Positions 53,411 through 63,362 of a DNA stretch of 64,000 nucleotides are shown here, piece after piece; position 1 is the stretch's first letter; each line of letters opens with the position of its first letter. The notes under the pieces were generated by a model. It was not told the DNA's origin. It ran no database searches and was given only the letters and a program-made list of their open reading frames with translations. The position numbers were made by a program, and so were the translations under genes. This stretch comes from Bryoerythrophyllum caledonicum (lineage: Eukaryota; Streptophyta; Bryopsida; Pottiales; Pottiaceae), in contig OZ020521.1 of assembly GCA_963971425.1 (NCBI GenBank), positions 4,047,519-4,111,518 on the forward strand, in the 5' to 3' direction.

Positions 53411-54421
53411 ATGATGGCAATTTCAGATGAAATTCGTGCTCGCATCATAGGTTTGAGTGAGGAAGGATTTACAGGAGTTCAAATTGCAGCTACTATTGGA
53501 GTTCCTATTAGAACAGTTACAAGGTTAGTAAAAACACTTAGAGAAGATGGAACCTACAAGCGCAAACCTTGCGGTGGAAGTCACGCTAAAAAGCTTAGTG
53601 ATAGAGATGTTCGTAGTATTGTGCATTACTCAAAAATTCATCGTTGCTCTTCACTCTCAGAGATTACCAATGCATGTCCTACTCAAGTGTGTAGACGTAT
53701 TATTCAAAGGGTCTTACATAAAAATGGCATTTTCAGTCGAATTGCAGTCAAAAAACCTTTTTTGACACCTCTTCACATGTCTCAACGATTAGCTTTTGCT
53801 CAGAAGTACCGTGGATGGAGTGCAAAAGAGTGGGAGTATGTTGTTTGGACAGATGAATCTACTTTTGAAATTGGAAAAAATTCTCGGCAAATTCATGTTT
53901 GGAGAAGTGCATACGAGCGTTATTCATCAAGTTGTCTAGCTCCTATTTTTAAAAGTGGAATAACTTCTTTAATGATTTGGGGCGCATTTGCCGGAGGACA
54001 AAAGTCAGAACTTGTCTTTATGCCTAAAGGTCAACGTTCTCCTAAGGATTTTATAGAAGTGGTTTACGATGTCAAATTGGTTCATTTCATGGGTCAAATT
54101 CCACAAGGAGTGCTTATGGAAGATGGGGCACCCGTCCATAGGAGCAAAATATGTGAAGAATGGAGACAAGGCCACCTTCTCGAAAAGCTCAACTGGCCTG
54201 CAAACTCTCCCGATCTCAATCCAATCGAGAACGTTTGGAGGATGTTAAAAGATGTTGTGCAACATGGCAAACAATGCCCTAGAAGCTTAGATGTGTTGAA
54301 GGTAGTTCTTGAAAGAGAGTGGAAGTTAGTCAATGGTACAAAGCTCCTTCAACTATGTCATTCTATGCCCTCTAGGTTACTAGCAGTGATTGACGCTAAT
54401 GGAGGACATACACGTTGGTAG
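53411..54421 (+). CDS. Tc1/mariner transposase, DD34E, intact
   Basis: 336 codons from ATG 53411; the second Met (codon 2) is an equal candidate and matches the start of the relative at 41194. The N-terminal HTH is GFTGVQIAATIGVPIRTVTRLV, followed by a basic SHAKKLSDRDVRSI region. The catalytic triad is WTDEST (Asp148), LMEDGAPVHR (Asp238) and NSPDLNPIENVW (Glu273), with 34 residues between the last two. It ends GGHTRW. The last codons and the stop lie in the inner end of the right TIR. A CT-rich stretch just upstream (about 53190-53400, CTCTGCTCTAGCCCCTTGG-type duplication) lies where a promoter or leader is expected. Confidence 0.92.
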   Translation: MMAISDEIRARIIGLSEEGFTGVQIAATIGVPIRTVTRLVKTLREDGTYKRKPCGGSHAKKLSDRDVRSIVHYSKIHRCSSLSEITNACPTQVCRRIIQRVLHKNGIFSRIAVKKPFLTPLHMSQRLAFAQKYRGWSAKEWEYVVWTDESTFEIGKNSRQIHVWRSAYERYSSSCLAPIFKSGITSLMIWGAFAGGQKSELVFMPKGQRSPKDFIEVVYDVKLVHFMGQIPQGVLMEDGAPVHRSKICEEWRQGHLLEKLNWPANSPDLNPIENVWRMLKDVVQHGKQCPRSLDVLKVVLEREWKLVNGTKLLQLCHSMPSRLLAVIDANGGHTRW

Positions 54422-54987
54422 ATATGGAATAACTTTTTTGTGTACATCTTTTGGCTTTGAAATTTATCTCACATGTTTCCAGCGTAGAGATGATCTTGTG
54501 CCAAAAATTTCACTACGTATCAACAAAAATTCAATCCTAAGGAGGGCGTCAAAGTTGGAAGTAGTAAAATGGTTTTCCCCTTTGTTTCTCAAAACTACAC
54601 ATGTTGGTAGATTTGGAATATTATTTTTTGTATGGGTCTTTTGGACTTGAAATTTTCCACACATGCAAACAACATAAAACTGTTTTTGCTCCAAAAATTT
54701 CATGGGCAAAAAAAATTTCCTCAATTCTTGGGAGGGTGTCAAAGTTGGCAGCTGTGACACTTTTCTCACAGCTATCCCATGTTGGTAGATCTTGCATAAG
54801 TTTTTTTGTATAAGTCTCCTGGACTTGAAATTTGGTATGCATGTTTTCAACATAAAGATGATGTTGTCCCCAAATTTTCATAGTAAAATAACAATTTCTC
54901 AACTTTTGGGAGGGTGTTAAAGTTGGTAGCAGTGTAGGACACTATCCCTGGAACTACTAAACGGCCAATTTGAATGTCACCCTATTG
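54415..54987 (-). repeat. Right terminal inverted repeat arm
   Basis: Mirror of the left arm, with the same three sub-units. Its inner end begins at the transposase stop region: the coding ACACGTTGGTAG is the complement of the CTACCAACRTGT motif that closes each sub-unit. Confidence 0.8.
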
Positions 54988-54991
54988 TATA

Positions 54992-55352
54992 GTACAACTA
55001 CATTTCACTACACTAAACATCGCATTTAGTGTCCTCTACACCAAATACGAACCCTTACACACTAAATGTAAGAATTACAATTAGTGTAATGACACAACAT
55101 TACACTAAATGTGAAACATTACACTATATGTGAATGGCAGTATAATTGGGTGTTTTTTTTTAAAAAACTTGTGCACAATTAGTGTATGAAAAAGCTTGCC
55201 GCAATGAATAAAATCACTAATAGTGTATGAAAAAGCTTGCTGCAGCTAACACTAATTGTGAACTTGTTCGCAAATAGTGTAGTAGGATAATTACACTATT
55301 TGTGTGACTACACTTAATTCGATGTTTGGTGTACTTCATATCCTCTGGTACA
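54992..55352. mobile_element. Possible MITE rich in ACACTAAATGT motifs
   Basis: A stretch of about 360 bp has degenerate inverted ends of about 40 bp (GTACAACTAC...ACACTAAACATCGCATTTAGTGT at the left; ACACTTAATTCGATGTTTGG...CTCTGGTAC at the right). The interior has repeated TTACACTAAATGTGA/CACTAATTGTGAA palindromic motifs. It begins 3 bp beyond the TA at the right end of the 52.2 kb element. No ORF is present. Confidence 0.45.
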
Positions 55353-56930
55353 ATTTTCATCTATTTACTTGCTTCGTCACTGCTGTAGATTCCACTTTCA
55401 AATAATTTTTTCCTACCATTCCTTATGTGTATTCCCAAAGTACATGCATTCAATTCTCAGCAGTACAAAAGGAGACAACTACAGCAAAGATGAACACCAA
55501 GAAATGTGATGTATGAGTTGTCATAGAAGTTCATCAGATTGTACAACTTGGAAAAGCAACTGAATGTGCATAGAAGAATTTGCAAATCCACCAAGAAATA
55601 GGGAAAGCTAACCAACAAAAAGCCCAACCAACGGCTCTGCCCAATAAGCATTGGCAACATTGCAAAATCAATAGCAAAAGTTGAAAGTACTCACATACAG
55701 TCAGCTCCCTTGACAAGAGCATCTGTTACAACAACCATTTCATTGTAACAGCCGGCTTACCCTCCTCACATTGCACATTCTCGGATCAAAGCCATTTCAT
55801 TTTAACACCTCGCAAACAACCATGGTTGTCATAGAGGGAGCTGAGAGTATTATCATACAAGTAAAATACCTCCATATCAAAATCAACTTCAACAATTATG
55901 ACGTAAGTTACTCATGTTGTAGGATTCAACTCTAAAGACATGTTCCCACTTAGTGATTTAGATTACCGCAAGTGCCGGTGAAGGAGTGGTTTGTAATTAC
56001 CCATTGCCACTATCAAATGGTGGTACGTTTTCTGCAGATGAGGGAACAGAATTATCAACGGTGGTTAGGTGGAGTTTTCCTTGGAGGTTTGAAGAGCTGG
56101 AGAATACCAAAAACATAATGTACATGGTGGTTTGAGTCGTGGTTTGTACTAGTGTGCAAGGCATAGTCTGTAAGTGCAACATAGTCTTCATTGTATACCA
56201 ATGATATTTAGGCAACACAAGATGATGTCTTCCATGGAGTCTGCAGCAATAAGCATCACATTGAAGAACAGTGCAGGCAAAAAGATCACAACAGTGAAAA
56301 TAAGTTCTCGATCCGTTGTACGGTAGTAGTAACTTTCAATTTCAAATTCTAAAATACAGGAGGAAAACAATGACACCTTAACTCATGATCATGGGTGCAT
56401 ACCTCAATCCAACAGTCCACATTGCTTTTCACCATACTTTCTCTTGCTACTACTATCCTATTGTTGACCACCATCTTGTCGGGTTCCAAGTATCCTACAA
56501 TATTAGTTGCTCTTTTTCTTTGTGTGTCTTAGCATGGTTGCCTTCTTTGTAATGCACTCACCAAATGAATGCAATTTGTATCAAGCATAAGGTAGCGCAC
56601 AAACAAAAATTCAAAGTACAGTTTTGGAGCACCAATACTAACACTATGCTTGATTATTGTGTTTACTATGAAACTATATGTAGGCTTTGGTCAATTTATC
56701 ATGGTGACCATGTGAAGGCTTTCATACTTACAATGACCTTACTTCAAGTTATTGTACTCGACACATCTCACACTTGTTTCTGATTCCAAGATTATCATGA
56801 GTTTTTGTCATTAGTGTGACTTGCACTTAATAAAATAATCTACACTATGGAAAGATGATGTAGTTTTTTAAAACTTGTACAGCTTTGTCACTCTCCATGA
56901 ACTGTTTCTGCACCCCAACTTTTAACCTTA
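55353..56930. other. No recognisable gene
   Basis: Several short minus-strand open stretches are hydrophobic (55457-55660 and 56188-56376), but without domains or splice-consistent neighbours. They are best regarded as chance or decayed. Confidence 0.3.
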
Positions 56931-57273
56931 GGGTTCGTTACACAATGAAGTCCAGGACGCTGGTGAAGTCCCTAAGTTGTGGCAACAAAAAGCTTCGAAG
57001 ATCGACTGGTTAGATGAGGCAATTCTCTTCTGCACTCCTAGACACCTCCATTCAGTAATTTCGAACATGGATAAGGTGAGGAATATTCAGCCATCAAAAG
57101 TGCCTTCAAAACTCACGAGGAACAACAAATCTACCACAACAAATTTCTACAAAGAAGGGTCTAGGCCAATCTCAAGTCCCCAAACAATGTTGGACAAACT
57201 CACACCCACTGAACTGATGTTTCTAATACCATCACTGAACTTGTCGAATACCAAGCTTCAACATGCCTCATGA
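56931..57273 (+). pseudogene. Unidentified open stretch of about 110 codons
   Basis: The frame is open from after a TAG near 56931 to the stop at 57273 (EVQDAGEVPKLWQQKASKID, LTPTELMFLIPSLNLSN). The composition is plausible for protein, the first ATG in the frame is at 56977, and an acceptor-like AG precedes it. No domain is recognised. It could be a lone exon or fragment, or chance. Confidence 0.2.
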
Positions 57274-57325
57274 GTGACCAAACAAGAAATATATTTGCAT
57301 GGAGTTTGGCTGTGAGTTTAATTAA

Positions 57326-57560
57326 CCATTAAACGTCAAAACGGCCCACTGGCCACACATATATGGTGTCGTATTTGAACATGGTAAGGTTCAGATAATG
57401 CAAGGACCTCCAAACGAAAGATGTTAGTTGAAGAACCTTCAATCCAAAGGGGTAAGTTTTGCTAAACTTACATACATTTTTTTATTCTACAGAGTAAAAT
57501 ATGTGCATGTACATACGTTTACCAACTGAGGTTCAAGAATTAAGCATCCATGATGGTTTC
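57326..57560. mobile_element. Related TTAA-family MITE, copy 3
   Basis: It begins TTAACCATTAAACGTCAAAACGG and carries, in the opposite orientation to 30285-30532, the blocks GTCGTATTTGAACAT, GGACCTCCAAACGAAAGATG, TTGAAGAACCTTCAATC and TACATTTTTTTATTCTACAGAG. The right end (GTTCAAGAATTAAGC) is eroded. Non-coding. Confidence 0.45.
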
Positions 57561-58170
57561 CATACGGTAAGATCACACAAGACTCAAGACACTGTCAGCA
57601 TCTATGGTAGATGTAATGAGTTAAATTCACCTTGTATTTGCAACTCACATCCTAACTAAAAAAGTGGAAGAGGCTACTATTCCTTGTCCGTTGTGACAAA
57701 TCACACTCTTTTCACAATGGTATGTGAAAAACAACAGGTTCGCTATCAATGAACTTTGCCTAACTCCTAACCTGACCTTAAAGAAAGGTCCAAAAGTGGT
57801 GTGACAATGAGACGCCTCATTCAAATCATGAGTACTCACGTTCTCTCGGTACGTTCATGCCTCTGCTAACACTAAATTTGATGCCGCTTTCGGCGGCAGC
57901 AGCAGCATTTGGAGTCCCACTTTAATAAAGACACTACAGAAAATGCCGTAATAGTATTGAAGAGATTCTCACCTGACATCGCCTGAAGCTGACGCTGACA
58001 AATTAAGGAGCTTTCATTCCGTATCCTGTCTCTCCACTATGCTCCTGCAACGAGCGTCGGGTGACGTGAGAGCATTGTAAGCCAGATCTTTACATAACAA
58101 TTTACAGTGAAGAACTTGAGACGTGGGATAACAGAGTTATATGTTAAGTGAGGGAAAGATACTGTGCGTT

Positions 58171-58269
58171 ATTTTATTTTTATTTTTTTGCACAAGAAAA
58201 GGCGAGCTTTACTTGCAAAGAAAGAGACCAGAAGAACCACAACAAGCGCGCCAGGACCGGCCACGCCAT
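58171..58269 (-). mobile_element. 99-bp 5'-truncated LINE insertion
   Basis: A perfect 12-bp duplication ATACTGTGCGTT (58159-58170 and 58270-58281) brackets 99 bp. Read on the minus strand, these resemble the LINE 3' UTR (GGACCGGCC..., GGTCCTGGCG, TTTGCAAGTAAAGCTCGCCT, TTTTCTTGTGCAAAAAAATA). It ends in an A-rich tail at the duplication. It is a target-primed insertion that stopped almost at once. Confidence 0.8.
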
Positions 58270-58859
58270 ATACTGTGCGTTTTGACCTCTTTCTTATCAA
58301 AATCAGCTCTAAAGTAGTGATACAGATGAAAAGGCCAGTACCTTAGTGAAACTTTGGGTGACTTTACAAATAACCTTAATGTGGACATCAGTTTTTATGT
58401 CCATATAAATAGATGAAATTAAGAAGCAAAGTGAGAGCAAGAACGAACAATGATGTAGCGCCGATATCAGTTCCTTTCCTCTTGAAGTCTCTAAAATGCT
58501 CACACAAATCTTGGGAACATTTTGGACGCACTTGAATGAAAACATCGGGAGGGTACAGTACTTGAAACCCAAAACCTTAACATCGGTTGGGTACTCAAGA
58601 CTCTAGAATCAGACTGGCACATAAACCTAATTGGAATTGCTCAACACAGTCGCATTCTCTAAACCCGAAACCTCATTCTGGCAAGCATCAAACTGTCATA
58701 GTACTATCCTAAAACCCTGAAACTCGAAAACCCTAGACAGTCATACTAAAAGTTGCGGAATCTGTTCCCATGGATCACCTAAACCCCTAAACTCAGTAAT
58801 TTATAAACAAGGAAATCCATATGCTCTCCAAGGAAAAACTACTGTACGCAGTGGTCACT

Positions 58860-59115
58860 ATCGGCGCCTCCCTTCCGAACAAATTATATTTCTTGAAAGT
58901 AGTGATTTGGACACAATGGATATCACCTAGGTATACCTGGATATCACCTAGATATTACATGGATATTACCTAGATATTACATGGATATCACCTAGATATT
59001 ATGTGGGTATCACCTAGACAAATCTATTGAATTTTCCAAATTTTTGGACACTTTACTATTTTGAATTAGTTATGTTGGAAAGTGACCATTGCGTAGGATA
59101 GATTAGAAAATCCTA
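58860..59115 (+). repeat. Dispersed repeat (copy 2) with 21-22-bp ATGGATATCACCTAGATATT tandem
   Basis: Pairs with 30615-30860. Here the middle has expanded into about five tandem copies of ATGGATATCACCTAGATATTAC. Flanking blocks (GTAGTGATTTGGACACAATG, TTTTGAATTAGTTATGT) are shared with copy 1. Non-coding. Confidence 0.6.
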
Positions 59116-59545
59116 ACTGGAATCCAAGTCGCTAGATATAATCCCTCCGTACCAACACCCGAATACACATGGATTCGACGAAAAGTTTCAATATGAAGAA
59201 CCTTAAGAGCAACTATTTCATCTTGAAATTTTATATTGGTTAGTAATAAAATCAAGCGTGAATTGCCATGCCAACATCTGAGCACAAATGGATACTGTAG
59301 AAATAAACACAAGAAAGATAATTAGTGACAAGTACGCTGACTAGCCAAAGTGTTTTGATGTTTTATTAATTACAACTTTTTTTTTTTTTTTTGCTTTAAT
59401 AAAAAAATTAGATGTCTGCCCTTGCAACCAAACGTTTACGAATGTCTTCTAAATGCACATTTCCAACTGTGCACGGATCTGACCACAAAAAGAAAAGAAA
59501 TACAAGTCTTTGTAAGTATGGCACATTGAAATACCTTTGCACCTA

Positions 59546-61493
59546 CTATTCAATACTTTGTAAAACCCCTTTTGCCGCCAAGGCAATTGCTACACGTCCT
59601 GGCATGTTGTTTACAAGGTTAAGGATGGTCTCTACTTCTATCTTGTTCCACTCATGCACCATCCTCTTCCACAACTCAAGCATCCCACTTGGTTGAGTGG
59701 CATAAGCCACCAAATCGTTTTAATTCCTCAATTTCTTTGACAATTTTGCACCAAAAACACGTCAAAACTACTAGTTCTAGTGCAATGAGTATGGAAGAAA
59801 CGTAAAACTTTTATTCCTAATTTTAACCGTAGGATCTCAATGAAGACTTATTAAATAACATACTCACAAAATTTCATAAACTTTGACCGCACGGATTGTA
59901 AGATTTTAGTGCTTGAAGTAGAACAAAGGTTTTTTTTTTTTCCTAGGTTTAGTGGATTGGTAGACTTTGACTTCACTTGGTGTCAAATATTTGCACTACA
60001 CAAGGTCTAAATTCATTTCCATCATGTTAAGGATGATACTAGTTCCTTGCACACCAACTTTTAGAGGTAGAGGTGGGGTGTAGCATATTCAAAAAAATTG
60101 TGCAAATAGTGGAGGTTCAAAATAATGTCAATTCATGTTATATTTTTTTGTGAACTTAGTATGTTTTAGAATGAGAATCCAAATGGTCAATGGAAAGGTT
60201 TACACCACATAATGCTATGGAAAAAATAAAAAGTGAAAAATAAGAAGATCTCTAAGTTTAATGTGGAAAAGAAGAAGTTTTTTGGTACCTTGCCCGACAA
60301 TGTGTGAAAATGTTTGACTTGGATTTATATGTTTTTTTTTCACTGAAGACAAAAGTTTTTTTTTACAATATCATGGGATAATAATATTATTTGTTGATAT
60401 TGAAAATCTCACATTCAATAGAGTGTCCTAGCAAAAGTTTTTGGAGTTGCCCGATATGCCCGCTCTCCCCGTTTGAACTTCAAAACCCTGTAACTTTTTC
60501 ATTAAATGTTGGATTGAGGAAAAAATTAGACTCACACAAAGATTTTGGTAATGTCCATCTTCAATAAAATTTCAAAGACAAATGTTATGAATTGACACCT
60601 CATGAACCTGCCCGAACCTTCTAGAGTCCCTTTAGGGGACTCTTGGAAATTTAGGGGTTAATGATCCCACAAGTGTTTTATGGAATTGGATTCGGCAATT
60701 ATATAGGCCAATATAGCACCTTTGGCCAATGCTGCAAAACACTCTTTGGCCTACATGGAGGTGTGTTTTGATTGTTATCATGTTGAGATATTACGTCCAC
60801 AACATTAAGATTGTATTACTGTAGTGACTGCAATAGGTCGTCATGCACAATTTGGCAATACAAGTTTGTGTCCATTTTAGTCTTGATATTAACGAGAAAG
60901 CCAATACCTGGGGCAAACATGGAACACCAAATCATGAGGAACCTCCTCCATTCTTAACAGTTGCGTTGCATGTTCGATTGCTCCAAGCCTCTCCACACTT
61001 CTTCTAACACCAAATTCGTCCATCCGAACCAAGACGGTTGATTTTGGTTTTGTCCAATCATATCAATTTTCTTCACTCAACAACAATCTAGTCTTGATTC
61101 CGAAGAGCAAAGTCCACGCATGCCTCGTAGTGTTTGCTGGAGAGGATCGACTTCTTGGTTTTTGGAGCAGCCTGCATTCTACTCTCTTTAGTTGATTTGT
61201 GAACCGTAGATGGGCTGACAACCCCGTTGGCATCTCTCGCAAGGTTGGTTGAGATCTCCACAACCATGTTCGCCTTGTCTAATGTGATATCCTTCATGAT
61301 TTTTTGCTTATCAACTTCTGACAGCAGTGCCGTTCGATGAGGTGCCTCCAACACGGTTAAGAATGCGCTTCTTGCCAACCATGCACACACTTGCACTAGT
61401 AACACCAACTTGCCCTCCAATCTTTCTCATAGAAAGGCCCTGCTCAAGCACTTGGGTGATAGGGTTCGCTTTGTGGACTGAAAGAAACTTCAT
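59546..61493 (-). pseudogene. Tc1-like transposase relic split by a TTAA element
   Basis: It starts at ATG 61493 (MKFLSVHKANPITQVLEQGL, an HTH with SMRKIGGQVGVTSASV). It continues with a TLDKANMVVEISTNLARDANG/SPSTVHKS second DNA-binding part and KKSILSSKHYEACVDFALRNQD, all as in Tc1 transposases. An RMDEFGV block stands where the first Asp is expected, and IKHLWD where the Glu is expected. The 934-bp copy E element (59724-60657) then interrupts it. Beyond the insert the C-terminus resumes (MLELWKRMVHEWNKIEVETI, VNNMPGRVAIALAAKG) to a TAG at 59546-59548. Without the insert the length is about 1014 bp, i.e. about 338 codons, typical for the family. Several frameshifts and stops are present. It is another lineage than the 33 kb and 52 kb copies. 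TIRs were not found. Confidence 0.78.
59724..60657. mobile_element. TTAA-flanked element, copy E, inserted in a Tc1-like relic
   Basis: A 934-bp element between TTAA 59720-59723 and TTAA 60658-60661. The right end is TTTAGGGG; the left end is eroded to TTCCTCAATTTC. It is the longest copy and colinear with copy B. Removing it and one TTAA joins the transposase relic in phase (LWDH before, NDLVAYATQPSG after), which proves a 4-bp TTAA target duplication. No ORF. Confidence 0.85.
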
Positions 61494-63300
61494 GGTGTAA
61501 GATCTTAAGTTAGTGAGTAGTCTGCAAGTAATAAACGGATAGTTTTGTTGGCTCGGTTAATACAATGCATAGTACATTGGCCTTACTCAGCTTGACTTTG
61601 CTCATGCCACATGCTCTCTACTTGACTCTATTTTCCATCTCAAAAGAATATATGATGCAACCTAGAGGTGATAAACCGCTTTCAAAACATTGCCTTAAAA
61701 TTATGAATTTATTTTAGAAACATTCATTGGTTACAAATTTACACGCACAACATTTTTTTGGAGCAAACCATGTGCTTTAAAATGGGTCTTTGGAGTAGTT
61801 TCCGCTCAAATTGCACTTAGCTTTTCGTAATCCAGTGCACCCTTTCAAGAAAACAACCCTAAAACTACATAAACTTTGAAGAAACAATGACAATTCGATG
61901 AGCTTTGATGAGCACAAGTGACACATTTGTGGCCATGTGGGCACAGATTAGTTGCACAAGCATGCCACATGCAAGAATGTTCTAATGTCCATGTTGTACA
62001 TACATGCCTCAAAATGCTCCACCCTTACACGATTTAATCAAGTAATTTGAACTCAACATGTATGACACTCTAAACAAAATTTTTTACTAAAGGATAGTGG
62101 TCAAATATTGATTGGTTTGCTACTTATACAAAATTTCTTTTGAACAATATTGAAAGTCTTATGTTAGTCACTGCAGATCTTTGTTGTCCTTGATGGGGCA
62201 AGGGTGGTCCCTAGTTAAGTACATGTATGTAAATGCAAAAATTAAATGTATCTCTTATGTATTGAAAAAGGAATGCAATTACCAAAACGCTTCGTTGTAT
62301 ACATGTAAAGTGGAAATCTGCTATTCCCAAAAACACCCAAGAATCACTCTTATTCCGAGTTTGTTTTCTGGGATGTTCTAGCGTGTAGTATTAGGTAGTT
62401 GTACTCTAATTCCATGTCAAAAACTATCTTCTATTCAAATACTTAGGGTTATCTATCTACTTCAGAGGATTTTAGGATAACCAAACGTCATTCTTAAAGA
62501 ATTATGGTCTCTTGATCAAACCCCAAGAATAAGAGTGCATGATACGAGCCTTGCTCCTTGCCTCAACTATGTGTGTGCGCTAATCTCTAATTTATGCTAC
62601 ACAACGCAAATGAATTCTATCCATTTCCTTGTTCATTGCTTTTGGTTCTTTAATTAAGTCCTTAAGTCACTCACAAACTTACTTCATGCAATCAAGCTCC
62701 ACACTTTTCACATATGTCCTATCACATCCAGGATTCAGGTTCAATCTTTCAATCAACAAGTTAAACCTCCATTACTTCTCCAAGTTAATCTCAACCACTT
62801 AACTTCTACACAAATAAGTTAGTCTCCTTTAAGGCTACTTCCTCTTAAAGTCTAGACCTAACTTCAATTACTTGTATACATATGATGCTACTTGCATTGC
62901 ATTAAGTATGCAACTCTACATTGCAATTGTTTTGATAAGAATGTTTTATTCTCACTCTTATTCTTATATCTTTCAAGTATCTTCCACTCGTACTTCAAGA
63001 TTCCAACTTATGCTTACACTTCCACTTAAGTATGCATCAAGTTTCTTTAATGGCAATCGACTCTTTTATAAGAATATATTCACTTAACTTCACTCTTTAC
63101 ACACACAGTTATGTCACCTAATTATGGTTTTGCCCTAATTTTGACTATAAAGACATAATTATGCATTAACATGCTACTTAATAGTAGACACATGCATAAA
63201 CAACACAACAGAATATAAACAACAATAATAATATATATTAAATAAATAAGGTTACTTACATAACCAAGAAGAGTTCCTTGATTAGCTTCTTCTTAAGCTA
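61494..63300. other. No recognisable gene
   Basis: AT-rich sequence with short open stretches only. 62640-63110 is rich in TTAAGT and AACTTC-like short motifs without a defined unit. I see no domain, RNA gene or transposon end. Confidence 0.35.
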
Positions 63301-63339
63301 GGACTCACTCTTTCTTCATGTGTAGTGGTGAATAAGTCC

Positions 63340-63362
63340 TAAATAGCTAGCTATTTATACTA
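63340..63362 (-). promoter_or_regulatory. TATA box-like motif on the minus strand
   Basis: The minus strand reads GTATAAATAGCTAGCTATTT, a strong TATAAATA box followed by a palindromic AGCTAGCT. The sequence downstream on that strand (towards 63240) has an ATG-poor leader and a GTAAGTAACC donor-like site. It could be a promoter or an LTR fragment; no coding region follows within the window part I can read. Confidence 0.25.

Larger units (their letters stand above)
52209..54987 (+). mobile_element. Intact DD34E Tc1/mariner element with about 580-bp TIRs
   Basis: A 2779-bp element flanked by TA (52207-52208 and 54988-54989) with ends CAATAGGGTGACATTC. The left arm runs about 52209-52795 and the right arm about 54415-54987; where compared by eye they differ at only a few positions. 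Each arm holds three directly repeated units of about 180 bp, marked by AACTTTGACACCCTCC-like blocks at 52272, 52450 and 52640, mirrored at about 54541, 54731 and 54909. This resembles the inverted-repeat/direct-repeat layout of some Tc1 elements. An intact transposase lies between the arms, so the element may be autonomous. Confidence 0.9.
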
